Part shown: positions 10,901 to 20,292 of the stretch, piece after piece
Layout: the number at the start of each line of letters is the position of its first letter
Position numbering within the stretch: position 1 is the stretch's first letter
Assembly (NCBI RefSeq): GCF_018904615.1
Contig: NZ_JADCNH010000011.1
Span: forward strand, 54,807-118,806
Source of the DNA: Verticiella alkaliphila
Lineage (GTDB): Bacteria > Pseudomonadota > Gammaproteobacteria > Burkholderiales > Burkholderiaceae_B
Length of the DNA: 64,000 nucleotides
Reading direction: 5' to 3'
Program-made: the position numbers and the translations under genes
Notes under the pieces: model-generated
The model's input: the letters and a program-made list of their open reading frames with translations, nothing else
What the model was told of the DNA's origin: nothing
Database searches by the model: none

Positions 10901-11544
10901 GGCCCGTGGGCCACGTCTGCCAGCAGGGCGCGCCACAAGGCGGCCTGCCATTGCTGGGTGGCGGGCAGCGGTTGATGCGCGCCGCGTGCCGGGATGAGGA
11001 TGTCCTCACCACGCGCCCAGGCCGCGAGCCAGTCGGCGCGATACACCTGATATTGGTCGAAGAGATCGGCCAGGCGTTCGGCCAGCTGATAACGCTTGCG
11101 GCAATCCGTGTCGGCGCGCAGGAAGCGGTGCAGCGGCGCATAGACCGCCTGCGTCATCACGTCCGGCAAGAGCCGCATGAGCCGCCAGGTGAGACGCGAT
11201 TTGTCGAAGGGCGAGGTCTCCGGCACCGCTGCGCGGCCTAGCACGGCCCGATAGGCCTGCCACAGAAAGCGTGAGGGCAGGAGAAAGTCGAGCCCGGCCG
11301 CGATCCCGCAGCCCGGCTCGTCCGCGCTCGGGTCCGCCGCGAGCGCCAGCTTGAGCCACTGCGCGATCCCATTGCTCTGCACCAGCACCGTCTCGCGCTC
11401 AAGTGGCGCCAGGGGGTAGCGCGTCATCCACGACACCAGCAGGTCGCGCAGCGTTTCGGGATGATTGCCCTGGATGAGCGTGATGCCAGTCTGGGAGGGG
11501 GGAGGGGACACGCGGACTCTCGTTGGACGCGGCGGCTTGGGCAC
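7984..11544 (-). CDS. recC: Exonuclease V gamma subunit RecC
   Basis: The 1186-residue subunit that recognises Chi and splits the DNA strands in RecBCD. It is recognised from the conserved N-terminus (ITLIQGNHPETLRDLL, QSNGIAQWLKLAL) and the inactivated helicase/nuclease architecture and length of the family (E. coli RecC is about 1120 residues). The start used is a GTG at 11544; the roughly 20 residues before the conserved GITLIQGN block are low-complexity Pro/Arg, so the true start could be slightly downstream. First gene of the leftward recCB unit, with the 4 bp overlap into recB. Confidence 0.95.
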   Translation of the reverse strand: MPKPPRPTRVRVSPPPSQTGITLIQGNHPETLRDLLVSWMTRYPLAPLERETVLVQSNGIAQWLKLALAADPSADEPGCGIAAGLDFLLPSRFLWQAYRAVLGRAAVPETSPFDKSRLTWRLMRLLPDVMTQAVYAPLHRFLRADTDCRKRYQLAERLADLFDQYQVYRADWLAAWARGEDILIPARGAHQPLPATQQWQAALWRALLADVAHGPDVAAGASVAGRAAVHETFLEVARTHTGPRPAGLPRRIVVFGISSLPRQSLEVLAELGRWSHVLMAMHNPCEHYWADIVADKDLLRAAAAHQSRRSGMPLDVPEDALHLHAQPLLAAWGKQGRDFIALLDEYSAERPDVNFLPQFVAGEGTTLLGQLQRDILELRPLHETQEAWGPVDPTQDRSIRFHVAHSAQREVEILHDQLLAAFNADESLRPRDVIVMVPDVDAYAPHVQAVFGLLDMNDPRYIPFSLVDQSRRQADPFVNAVQTLLALPQSRVAVSDVLDLLDVPAVRARYGIADGDLAQLQAWIRGANIRWGLHAAQRASLDLPAVAESDAHHTWHFGLRRMLLGYAVGMQAEPWLDVEPYGEVGGLDAALVGPLLRLIERLEATWRLLAEPATPPVWVERLGALLADFFDTTADADAEYTRVQLEAALQDWQQHCEEAGVTEALPVTVVGEHWLAQLGTDTLSQRFFGGTVTFATLMPMRAIPFRHVCLLGMNDGEFPRLRVPMDFDLMGRDYRPGDRSRREDDRYLFLEALLSARECLHISWVGRSIHDNTERSPSVLVGQLRDHLDAGWTLRPSTGHDAPKKVSEALTVTHPLQPFATSYFPPVPADDADSSGLFTYAREWRERTGADTGLLPDDADRVLAPALREEPLTLRELADFLREPVKAFFRQRLSVGFEVPDPAAEDHEPFALDGLQRWQLQDELLQAQAQALAQGEDFVVAREAQLARMARRGELPPGGFGPATARELAAPMDDVFARYQAALARWPLAAPDEAVQLETRAPDEPVALADWLTLLRTAPEGTRGRVLLESSDLVKNGQYRRERVVRHWVTHLAAHLHGEALTTVVISKVGDVELAPLDPDEARQHLRALLLAWREGMRRPLPLATRTAFAWLHGENPDKARAEYEGGYAQPGEVQTDAYLARAYPNYAQLVGTGEFADLAQRLLKPLYLAVFAEKASGRGRSGGQA

Positions 11545-11672
11545 CGCGGATCAGCGAAAAGTATAGCGGGGCGCAAGGGCTGCCCGGGTTGGCGTTACCC
11601 GTGGGATCCACGTGCAGTGGCCACACGACGGAATGCCCGCGTACCGGGCAGGCCGGGACGCGGGCGGGGTGC

Positions 11673-11690
11673 TGGGGGGGCAAGCCCCCA
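11673..11690 (-). terminator. Hairpin after the DUF4148 gene
   Basis: A TGGGGG / CCCCCA inverted repeat with a 6-nt spacer directly downstream of the leftward DUF4148 gene. There is no T-tract, so this is only a candidate terminator. Confidence 0.35.
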
Positions 11691-11700
11691 GGCGGACAGA

Positions 11701-12069
11701 TCAGTAGCCGATGCCGTCCAGTTCGCCGTGGGCGCGGGCGGCCTGGAGTTCCTGCACGACTTGCGCGCGGGTGGGGGCGGCCGCTTGGGCGACAGGCGCG
11801 GGCGGGTAGTCGATGCTCGTCTGCGGCAGCTGGCCGGCGATACGGGCGTCACGCAGTTCTGCCACCACTTGCGCGCGGCTGGCGGCAGAGCCTTCCGGGG
11901 TCTGGAAGCGGGTGATCTCACCCACCGGCAGTTCGCCATTGGCGTAGGCTTGCTGCAGCTCGGCGACGACGTCGGCGCGGGTCTTGGCGGCGGGCGCTTC
12001 GGTGGCCGCAAACGCAGCGCTGGTCGAGAAAGCGGCGGCAAGGGCGAGGGCGATGGTGGCGTTCTTCAT
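11701..12069 (-). CDS. DUF4148 exported protein with three short repeats
   Basis: A small 122-residue exported protein. The N-terminus MKNATIALALAAAFSTSAAF followed by A-ATEA is a clear Sec signal peptide. The mature part consists of three copies of a motif of the form TRA-x-VV-x-EL-xx-A-xxx-G-x-L, as in DUF4148 proteins that are common and multi-copy in Burkholderiales; function unknown. The start at 12069 is preferred over the in-frame ATG at 12078 because AAGGA sits about 9 nt upstream of it. Divergent from the LysR gene at 12250. Confidence 0.85.
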   Translation of the reverse strand: MKNATIALALAAAFSTSAAFAATEAPAAKTRADVVAELQQAYANGELPVGEITRFQTPEGSAASRAQVVAELRDARIAGQLPQTSIDYPPAPVAQAAAPTRAQVVQELQAARAHGELDGIGY

Positions 12070-12249
12070 GGTGTGCATTCCTTGTTCTGTTCAACGGTGG
12101 CGACTCGGGTGTCTCGGCAGCGGAGGACTGCGTTGATGTCGTCGTGAATGCAGTATGGTCGCCATGACCTTGCCGAAAAAGAGGGAAATCTGGAATCACT
12201 TTTGCACAGGTGGGATAATTCAGGGCTTGTGAACGGGGGAATCGCCACC

Positions 12250-13139
12250 ATGGCCGTGCAACTGGACGACATTGCGCTCTTCATCGAAGTGGCGCGCCGC
12301 AAGAGCATCACGCGTGCGGCGGAGCACCTGAACGAGCCTGCGTCCACGGTGTCGCGCCGGCTGCGCCGCCTGGAGGCAGAACTCGGCATGCGCCTGCTCA
12401 ATCGCACCACGCGGCGCATGGAGCTCACCGACATGGGCGAGCGCTACTTCGAGCGCTGCCTGCCATTGATCGAGCAGGCGCAGGTCGCCCACGAGACGCT
12501 GGCCGACGGGTTATCCCAGCCCAAGGGGCAACTCAGACTCTCGATCCCCGCGAGTTTCGCCGCGCTCGTACTACCCCAGCTGCTGCCGGCCTTCTCGGCG
12601 GCCTACCCGGACATCCTGTGCGATATCGACGTCGGCATGCAGCGCATTGATGCCGTGGACAATCCCTTCGACATCGCCTTGCGCTTTGGCGAGCAGCCGG
12701 ATAGCGGACTCGTGTCGCGGCCGATCCTCATGCTGGACCATTGGCTCTTTGCCTCGCCCGCGTATCTGGATCGCCATGGCCGCCCCCGCTCACCGGAGGA
12801 TCTGGTCCACCACCAGTGCGTTCAGCCGTTTCGCGGCGACGAGATGCAGCGCTGGCGGCTGCGTCGGGGCAATCAGACCCGGGAGGTGGCCGTGCAGAGT
12901 CGCATCGCCGTGAACAACATCGGGATCATGGGCTCGTTGGCGCGCAAAGGCGTGGGCATTGCACCCATTCCCAACCACCACGCGCTCAATCCGATGGGCG
13001 AGGACGGCACACTCGAGCGCGTGCTGCCGGAATGGCACCTGCCGCCCATCCCCATTTACGCCTTGCTGCCCTCGCGCACCGTGCCCGCGCGGCCCAGGTC
13101 TTCCTGGATTTCCTGGCGTCGTTGCTGCGTCGGCCGTAA
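12250..13139 (+). CDS. LysR-family regulator with a 3'-terminal frameshift
   Basis: N-terminal LysR winged helix (KSITRAAEHLNEPASTVSRR) followed by an effector-binding domain (LRLSIPASFAALVLPQLLPA, ARKGVGIAPIPNHHALNP). The family reading frame is kept until about 13090; the expected ending (AQVFLDFLASLLRRP, TAA at 13137-13139) lies in another frame. Adding one G in the CGCGGCCCAG tract at 13088-13097 restores a normal 296-residue protein. Read literally, the frame runs on to 13443, about 240 bp antisense into the next gene. Only the last 16 or so residues are affected, so the product could still work. Start ATG 12250 follows a G-rich ribosome site; in-frame upstream codons lack family similarity. 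It borders the ligase/Bug part of the catabolic island and may regulate it. Confidence 0.8.
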
Positions 13140-13202
13140 CCTGGCCGGCGCAGGTCAGCGCCGCATCGGTCGGCGCGGGCACGTGCCCGCGCGCGCCCCA
13201 GA

Positions 13203-14186
13203 TCAGTTCTCGATCTTGATGTTGGCGTTGCGGATCACCTCACCCCACTTGCGGATCTCGTCGCCAAGAAACGTGCCCAGCTCGGCCGGCGTGCCCGGCT
13301 TCACTTCAGCGCCCGCGTCGAGGATGCGCTTGGCATTGGCCGGGTCGCGCAGCACCGTGTTCAGATCGGCGTTGACCTTGTCCACGATGGCTTGCGGCGT
13401 GCCGGTGGGCGCGAGCACGGCTGTCCACGAGTACGCCTCGTAGCCCGGCAGCCCGGATTCGGCGATGGTCGGGACGTCGGGCATCATCTGCGAGCGCTGG
13501 GGATAGCCCACCCCCAGCGCACGGACACGACCCGATTGCACGTGAGGCACGGCGCTCGGGCCATCGGCGAACATCACCTGCACCTGACCGCCCACGAGAT
13601 CGGCCATGGCCGGCGCGCTGCCGCGATACGGCACGTGCTGGATGCTCACCCCTGCCATGGCATTGAAGAGTTCGCCCGCCAGGTGGGTGCCGCCGCCCGT
13701 GCCGGACGAGCTGAACGAGAGCTTGCCCGGGTTGGCCTTGGCATAGGCGATGAGCTCCTGCACGGAGTTCACGGGCAGCGATGGGTGCACGACCAGGAAG
13801 ATCGGGAAGGTGGCCGCCATGCCCACCGGCACGAAGTCCTTCTGCACGTCGTAGGTCAGGTCCGAGCGCAGGCTCGGCAGCACGGAGTGGTGGATGGCCG
13901 CGAAGAGGAAGGTGTAGCCATCCGCCTTGGCCTTGGCCACCGCCTGGGCGCCCACGATGCCGCCAGCCCCCGCCTTGTTGTCGATGATGGCCGGCTGTGG
14001 CCACATCTGCGCCAGCGGCTGCGTGGCGAACCGCGCGGTGGTGTCCACCGGCCCGCCGGGCGGGAAGGGGACGACGAAGCTGACCGGCCGATCCGGGTAG
14101 GCGGCAGCGGCATGGACCGGCAGGGCCGCGCTGGCGAGCAGCGCCGCGCCTGCGGCAATAAGATGACGACGGGTGATCGATGACAT
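13203..14186 (-). CDS. Bug/TctC-type solute-binding protein 1
   Basis: A 327-residue periplasmic receptor of the tripartite tricarboxylate (Bug) family. The leader ITRRHLIAAGAALLASAALP carries a twin arginine, so Tat export is possible, with cleavage after HA-A. Family blocks follow: YPDRPVSFVVPFPPGGPVD, NKAGAGGIVGAQAVAKAKAD, HVPYRGSAPAMADLVGGQ, MPDVPTIAESGLPGYEAY. Ligand unknown; family members bind carboxylates and amino acids such as glutamate, aspartate, citrate and nicotinate. No TctA/TctB is nearby. Second of two tandem Bug genes downstream of the acyl-CoA ligase, probably one leftward transcription unit. Confidence 0.92.
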   Translation of the reverse strand: MSSITRRHLIAAGAALLASAALPVHAAAAYPDRPVSFVVPFPPGGPVDTTARFATQPLAQMWPQPAIIDNKAGAGGIVGAQAVAKAKADGYTFLFAAIHHSVLPSLRSDLTYDVQKDFVPVGMAATFPIFLVVHPSLPVNSVQELIAYAKANPGKLSFSSSGTGGGTHLAGELFNAMAGVSIQHVPYRGSAPAMADLVGGQVQVMFADGPSAVPHVQSGRVRALGVGYPQRSQMMPDVPTIAESGLPGYEAYSWTAVLAPTGTPQAIVDKVNADLNTVLRDPANAKRILDAGAEVKPGTPAELGTFLGDEIRKWGEVIRNANIKIEN

Positions 14187-14255
14187 GAGCGTTCCGGAAC
14201 AGGTGATGCGCGACGCGTGCCCCACTGGGGCACACAACCGCCGGTGAGCGTTGGA

Positions 14256-14335
14256 GGGCTCCCCCGCCGCCGGGCCGCCCCAAGGCGGGGGGAAATCCCC
14301 CCTCGGGGGCAGCGAACCGCAGGTGAGCGAGGGGG
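14256..14335. repeat. G/C-tract palindromic intergenic element between two Bug genes
   Basis: This stretch contains a CCGCC-CCAA-GGCGG hairpin and a G6-AAAT-C6 hairpin (14287-14302) in an 80 bp segment rich in G and C runs. It looks like an extragenic palindromic repeat or an attenuator between two co-directional genes. I saw no second full copy in the window, so repetition genome-wide is inferred. Confidence 0.4.
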
Positions 14336-14340
14336 GCAGA

Positions 14341-15312
14341 TCAGTTGGCGGTGATGCCGCCGGTTTCGATGACCTTCTGCCAGAGCGCGTAATCGCTCTC
14401 GATGCGGGCCTGCAGCGCCTTCGGATCTGGGTCATGCAGCGTGTGGCCGCCCTGGGCCATGGCCTGCTGGAAGGCAGGCTCGGCGCGCACCTCGGCCATG
14501 GCCTTGGTGAGACGCTCGACGACCGCAGGCGGCATGTCCTTGGGGCCGATCACGGCATACCAGCCCACCACCTCGAAGTCCGGCACGCCCGCCTCGATCA
14601 TCGTCGGCACGTTCGGCAGCTGCGGATTGCGCTCGCGCGAGGTCACGGCCAGCGCGCGTGCCTTGCCGCCGTCGACGAAGCCCTTGGCCGTGCTGCTGAT
14701 GTCGAACATGAAGCTCACCTTGCCGCTCATCACGTCCACCATGGCGGGGGCGTTGCCGCGATAGGGCACGTGCAGCATGTCCGTTTTGGTCTTCTGGCGC
14801 ATCAGTTCGGCCGACAGGTGGTTGGACGCGCCGACACCGGCCGAGCCGAAGCTGACCTTGGTGGGATTGGCACGTGCGTAGCTCACGAGTTCGTTCACGT
14901 CCTTGGCCGGGAAGTCCGGGCCCACCAGCAGCACGTTGGTGTAATCCGCCACCAGGCCGACCGGCGTGAAATCCTTGCGTGGGTCGAACGTGTCGTTGCG
15001 CTGCACGAGCGGCGTGATGGTCAGCGTCGGGCTGGCGACGAAGTTCAGTGTGTAGCCGTCCGTCGGCGCCTTGCGCGTGGCCTCGGCCGCAATCATGCCG
15101 CTTGCGCCCGCGCGGTTGTCCACCAGCACGGTCTGGCCGATTTTCTCGCTCAGGTAGCGCGCGAAGATGCGCGCACCGGAATCCACGGGCCCGCCAGGGG
15201 CATAGCCCACGAGCAGGGAGATCGGGCGCTGGGGGTAGTCCTGGGCGAGCGCAGGCGTGCTGCCGATGGCGGCCAGCAGCAGGGCGCCGGCCAGGGCGGT
15301 GAGTCGGTTCAT
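14341..15312 (-). CDS. Bug/TctC-type solute-binding protein 2
   Basis: A 323-residue periplasmic receptor, start MNRLTALAGALLLAAIGSTP with signal cleavage after ALA. Bug family blocks: YPQRPISLLVGYAPGGPVDS, DNRAGASGMIAAEATRKA, HVPYRGNAPAMVDVMSGK, LPNVPTMIEAGVPDFEVVGW. An ATG 33 nt further upstream is not followed by a signal sequence, so the internal Met is preferred. It is 28 bases from the tandem Bug neighbour by sequence type but clearly divergent, so the two receptors probably bind different ligands or stereoisomers. Follows the acyl-CoA ligase by 57 bp. Confidence 0.92.
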   Translation of the reverse strand: MNRLTALAGALLLAAIGSTPALAQDYPQRPISLLVGYAPGGPVDSGARIFARYLSEKIGQTVLVDNRAGASGMIAAEATRKAPTDGYTLNFVASPTLTITPLVQRNDTFDPRKDFTPVGLVADYTNVLLVGPDFPAKDVNELVSYARANPTKVSFGSAGVGASNHLSAELMRQKTKTDMLHVPYRGNAPAMVDVMSGKVSFMFDISSTAKGFVDGGKARALAVTSRERNPQLPNVPTMIEAGVPDFEVVGWYAVIGPKDMPPAVVERLTKAMAEVRAEPAFQQAMAQGGHTLHDPDPKALQARIESDYALWQKVIETGGITAN

Positions 15313-15369
15313 GGTGTCTCCTCGGTGTTGTTCTCTTGTTGTCATGGCGCGCGTCGAGGCGCGCGCACG

Positions 15370-16889
15370 TCAGGCCAGATGGGCACGCAGGGGCTGCTTC
15401 TGGATCTTGCCGCTCAGGGTGGTGGGGATGCTGTCGATGTTCAGGAACTGGGCCGGGCGCTTGTAGGGCGCCAGGTGTTCGCGCAGGTAGACGGCCAGCG
15501 CGGCGTGATCCACCGTCTGGCCGGGCAGGGCTTCGATGAAGGCCACCACGGCTTCGTTGCCGTCGGGCTCCGCACGGCCCAGGACGGCGCTCTGGCGCAC
15601 GCCCGGAAACGCGTTGATGACAGATTCGACCTCGATCGGGTAGACGTTGAAGCCCGAGCGGATGATGAGATCCTTGCTGCGTCCGACGAGAAAGAGAGCG
15701 CCGTCCTCGGCGAGATAGCCGATGTCACCCGTGGCGAGCCAGCCGCCCGGACGGATGGCGATGGCCGTCTGTTCCGGGTTGCGGTAGTAGCCCAGCATCA
15801 CGCCGGGGCCGCGCACGTGCACGTCGCCGCGCTCGCCGGCGGGCTTGGCGGGCTCGTCCAGCGAGCCGATGTGCAGTTCGACGTCATCGACCGCGTAGCC
15901 TGCGCTGCAATCCGCGCGGGGGGACGCTTCACGCGTCACGAAGAGCGAACCCGCGTACTCGGTGATGCCGTAGCCGTGGTGCAGGGGCAACTCGAAGTAG
16001 GCCTCCACATCGCGCTTCAAGGTGGGATCCAGCGGCGCGCCGCCGGTGTAGACGTAGCGCAGGCGCGGCGCACGCAGGGCGCTCGGCTCGGGTGCGGTGG
16101 CAAGGATGCGATTGAACATTGTGGGCACGCCCTGCAGCATCGTGATGCCAGGGTCCGCCAGCGCCGCAAAGACGTCTGCCGTATCGAAGCGCGGACGCAG
16201 GTACAGGCTTGCGCCCGCGTACACCGTGGCCATGAGCACGGTGGCCAGGCCGAAGATGTGCGAGAGCGGCAGGGCGGCGAACGCGATGTCCTCGGGCGAC
16301 AGGCTGCGCGATTCGGCAGACACCCGTGCAAAGTGCAGCAGGCCGCGGTGCGAGACCATCACGCCCTTGGGGGCCCCGTGGTGCCCGACGTGTAGATGAG
16401 CGCGGCCACGGCACGCTGGTGCTCGCCGGTTTCGCGCTCAGGGGCGACGTCCGGCCGGGCAAAGCGCAGGCCGGCGAAGTCCGCGAGCGGCACGGGCTGC
16501 GCGCCCGCCGTGTCCGCGTGGGCTTGGGCCGCGTCCGATACGCGCACGGTGTACAGGCGCAGCGCCGGCTGGGCGTGGTCCGTGATCACGGTGAGCTCCC
16601 GAGGGCTCAGGCGCGCATTGACCACGATGGGCCAGGCGCCGCGCACGCTGCAGGCAAAGAGCACCGCGACGGCTTCGACGCAGTTCTCGGCCGAGACCAG
16701 CACGCGATCGCCCGCATCCACACCTTGCGCCGCCAGCCAGTCCGCCATAGCGATGACGCGCGCCCAGAGCTCGCCATAGCGCACCACGCCTGCGGTGTCG
16801 TACAGGCAGATGGCGTCGGGTCGCTGCGCGGCCCAGTAGGCGGGCACATCGTGAATGGCGGTGAAGGCGGGCAGTTGGGGCATGGACAT
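15370..16889 (-). pseudogene. AMP-forming acyl-CoA synthetase, frameshifted in the P-loop
   Basis: Class I adenylate-forming ligase (acid + ATP + CoA to acyl-CoA). Residues 1-176 read from 16889 (MSMPQLPAFTAIHDVPAYW to LIYTSGTTG) and stop at 16359; the remainder reads in another frame from MMVSHRGLLHFARVS through YGITEYAGSL, GWLATGDIGYLAEDG, GRSKDLIIRSGFNVYP and SGKIQKQPLR. The break falls inside the signature YTSGTTG-x-PKG, at the run of four G and five C on the coding strand (16369-16377). One added base gives TSGTTGAPKGVMVSH and a 506-residue normal-length enzyme. It heads a leftward unit with two Bug genes and diverges from the acyl-CoA dehydrogenase operon, so it probably activates the acid that operon degrades. 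Either a recent mutation or a sequence error. Confidence 0.85.
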
Positions 16890-17118
16890 CCAGGAAGACG
16901 GATTGAGAGCCGATGCAGTCTAGCCAGCGCACCCGCCAGCGGACCATTCCGATTTCGCTAAGGCCGTCTCTGGCCTGCGTGAACGGTGGTGGCGCGGCAT
17001 TCGGCTTCCCGGAAGCTTCCCTTTCGTAAAAGCGTGTTTTCGGTCCGGGCCCGCATTTGTTAGATTGGCTGGCAATCCGGGCCTGCGTGCCCGATCCGTC
17101 ACCGACCAGCGAGACCCC

Positions 17119-18312
<1,194 letters not shown>

Positions 18313-18323
18313 AGAGGTAAGGC

Positions 18324-19445
18324 ATGGATTTCGAATACACCGAAGAACAACGCATGCTGGCCGACAGCCTGCGCCGCTACGCTGCCGAAGGCTGGACGCA
18401 GACGCGTCGCCGGGCGGCCGAACGCGAGGGCAAGGGCTTTGATGACGCCAACTGGACGACGCTGGCCGAATTGGGCGTGCTGGGCCTGACGGTGCCTGCC
18501 GAGGCCGGCGGCTTTGGCGAAGGGCCCGCAAGCCTCTTGCCCGTGCACCTGGAGCTGGGCCGCGCGTTGTCGGGCGAGCCGGTCATCCCCAGCGCCGTGG
18601 TGAGCGCCGCGATCCTGAGCCAGCACGGCAACGACGAGCAACAGCAGCGCTGGCTGCCCGCCATCGCCAGCGGCGAGGCCATCGTGAGCCTCGCCTACCT
18701 GGAGCGTGATCGTCGCTTCGCGGCGCAGCCTGCCAAGCTCACGGCCGCCGCCCAGGGCGATGGCGTGCGCCTGAACGGCGAGAAGGTGCTGGTCTGGCAC
18801 GGCGCTGCGGCCCAGGCCTGGATCGTGAGCGCGGCCGATGCCGATGGGGCCGCGAGCCTCTACCTGGTGCCTGCCGACACCGCGGGTGTCACCGTCAAGA
18901 CATATCCCACGATGGATGGCGTGCGCGCCGCCGATCTCGTCTTCACCGACGTGAGCCTGCCCGCCAGCGCCCGTATCGGGGCGGCCGGGCAGGGTGCCGC
19001 AGCGCTGGAGACGGGCTTGGACCACGGCATTGCCGCGCTGGCCGCGCATGCCGCCGGCGCCATGGAACGCCTGGTCGAGATCACCGTCGATTATCTGCGT
19101 CAGCGCAAGCAGTTCGGCGTGCCGCTCGCCAAGTTCCAGGCCTTGCAGCATCGGGTGGCCGAGATGGTCATCCAGAAGGAACTCGCGATGTCCATGGCCT
19201 GCGTGGCCGTGGCCGCGCTCACCGAGGAAGACGCCGCACGCCGCCGCCGCATGGTGGCGGGCGCCAAGGTGGTGGTGGCGCAGGCCGGCCGCTTCATCGG
19301 CCAGGAGGCCGTGCAGCTGCACGGCGGCATGGGCATGACCGATGAGCTCGAGGTAGGCGATTACTTCAAGCGCCTCACGATGGTGAACCCGATCTTTGGT
19401 GATGTGGATTACCAGACGGCACGCTTCTCGGAGGCCATGCAATGA
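18324..19445 (+). CDS. Acyl-CoA dehydrogenase, PimD-like small subunit
   Basis: A 373-residue acyl-CoA dehydrogenase-like protein, MDFEYTEEQRMLADSLRRYA. It has LGLTVPAEAGGFGEGP and the C-terminal helical domain with LRQRKQFGVPLAKFQALQHR and AVQLHGGMGMTDELEVGDYF. The central beta-domain is more divergent than in its neighbour, as expected for the smaller partner of a two-subunit dehydrogenase (PimD type). The stop overlaps the start of the next gene (ATGA at 19442-19445). Confidence 0.88.
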   Translation: MDFEYTEEQRMLADSLRRYAAEGWTQTRRRAAEREGKGFDDANWTTLAELGVLGLTVPAEAGGFGEGPASLLPVHLELGRALSGEPVIPSAVVSAAILSQHGNDEQQQRWLPAIASGEAIVSLAYLERDRRFAAQPAKLTAAAQGDGVRLNGEKVLVWHGAAAQAWIVSAADADGAASLYLVPADTAGVTVKTYPTMDGVRAADLVFTDVSLPASARIGAAGQGAAALETGLDHGIAALAAHAAGAMERLVEITVDYLRQRKQFGVPLAKFQALQHRVAEMVIQKELAMSMACVAVAALTEEDAARRRRMVAGAKVVVAQAGRFIGQEAVQLHGGMGMTDELEVGDYFKRLTMVNPIFGDVDYQTARFSEAMQ

Positions 19446-20281
19446 GCGACGGCACACCGGACCCGACCGCCTGGATCGGCCGCAGCCAGCAGTTCGACGA
19501 CACGATGACGCGCAACCTCGCGGCGCGGATCGCGATCACGCTGGATCGCCCCGCGCCCGCGCGCGGCGAGGCCCTGCCGCCGCTGTGGCACTGGGCCTAC
19601 TTCCAGGATCCCGCGCCGGAATCCGGCCTGGGGGTGGACGGCCATCCGGCGCGCGGCGGGTTCCTGCCGCCCGCGGCTGACCGCAACCGCATGTGGGCGG
19701 GGGGCGACGTCGAGTTCCTCGTCCCGCTGCGCGTGGATGGCGACGCGAGCCGCAAGACCACCATCGAAGACGTGCGCGAGAAGACCGGCCGCACCGGCTC
19801 GCTGCTCTTCGTGACCTTGCTGCACGAGATCATGCAGGATGGGCACCTCGCGATCCGCGAGCGCCAGAACATCGTCTATCGGGCGCCATCGCCGCCCAAG
19901 CTGTCCAACGACGATCCCGTCCCCGAGGCACAGTGGCGCCAAGCCGTGAAGCCGACCGAGACGTTGCTGTTCCGCTACTCGGCCGTCACCTTCAACGCCC
20001 ATCGCATCCACTACGACCACCCCTACGTCACGCAGGCCGAAGGCTATCCGGGCCTGGTCGTGCATGGGCCCATGCTGGCGACGCTGCAACTGCAGGCGTT
20101 CGCCGATGCCAATCCCACGGCCCGCATCGATCGCCTCACGTATCGTGGCCTGCGCCCCCTGATCGCGCCGGCGCCCTTCGAGGTGGCCGGCCGCATCACC
20201 GCGCCGGGCGAAGCCCAGCTGTGGGCCGCCAACGACAAGGGCCTGGCCCACACCGCCGAACTGCGGTTCACGCCCGCCTGA
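19442..20281 (+). CDS. MaoC-like acyl-CoA hydratase (itaconyl/mesaconyl-C4-CoA hydratase type)
   Basis: A 279-residue double hot-dog hydratase. The N-terminal half (PLPPLWHWAYFQ-like region, GHPARGGFLPPAADRNRMWA) and the C-terminal MaoC motif (FRYSAVTFNAHRIHYDHPY followed by GYPGLVVHGPM) match the HTD2/mesaconyl-C4-CoA hydratase group, which includes the itaconyl-CoA hydratase of the Pseudomonas itaconate cluster. The catalytic Asp-His pair of MaoC corresponds to N-A-H-R-I-H-Y-D here. With the CoA-transferase and CitE lyase that follow, it probably produces citramalyl-CoA. Exact substrate is inferred from context. Confidence 0.82.
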   Translation: MSDGTPDPTAWIGRSQQFDDTMTRNLAARIAITLDRPAPARGEALPPLWHWAYFQDPAPESGLGVDGHPARGGFLPPAADRNRMWAGGDVEFLVPLRVDGDASRKTTIEDVREKTGRTGSLLFVTLLHEIMQDGHLAIRERQNIVYRAPSPPKLSNDDPVPEAQWRQAVKPTETLLFRYSAVTFNAHRIHYDHPYVTQAEGYPGLVVHGPMLATLQLQAFADANPTARIDRLTYRGLRPLIAPAPFEVAGRITAPGEAQLWAANDKGLAHTAELRFTPA

Positions 20282-20292
20282 AGGAGAGCCTT

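Noticed and set aside
13140..13443. C-terminal extension of the LysR protein beyond 13139
   Set aside because: It results from the frameshift, is antisense to a Bug gene and has no LysR similarity.
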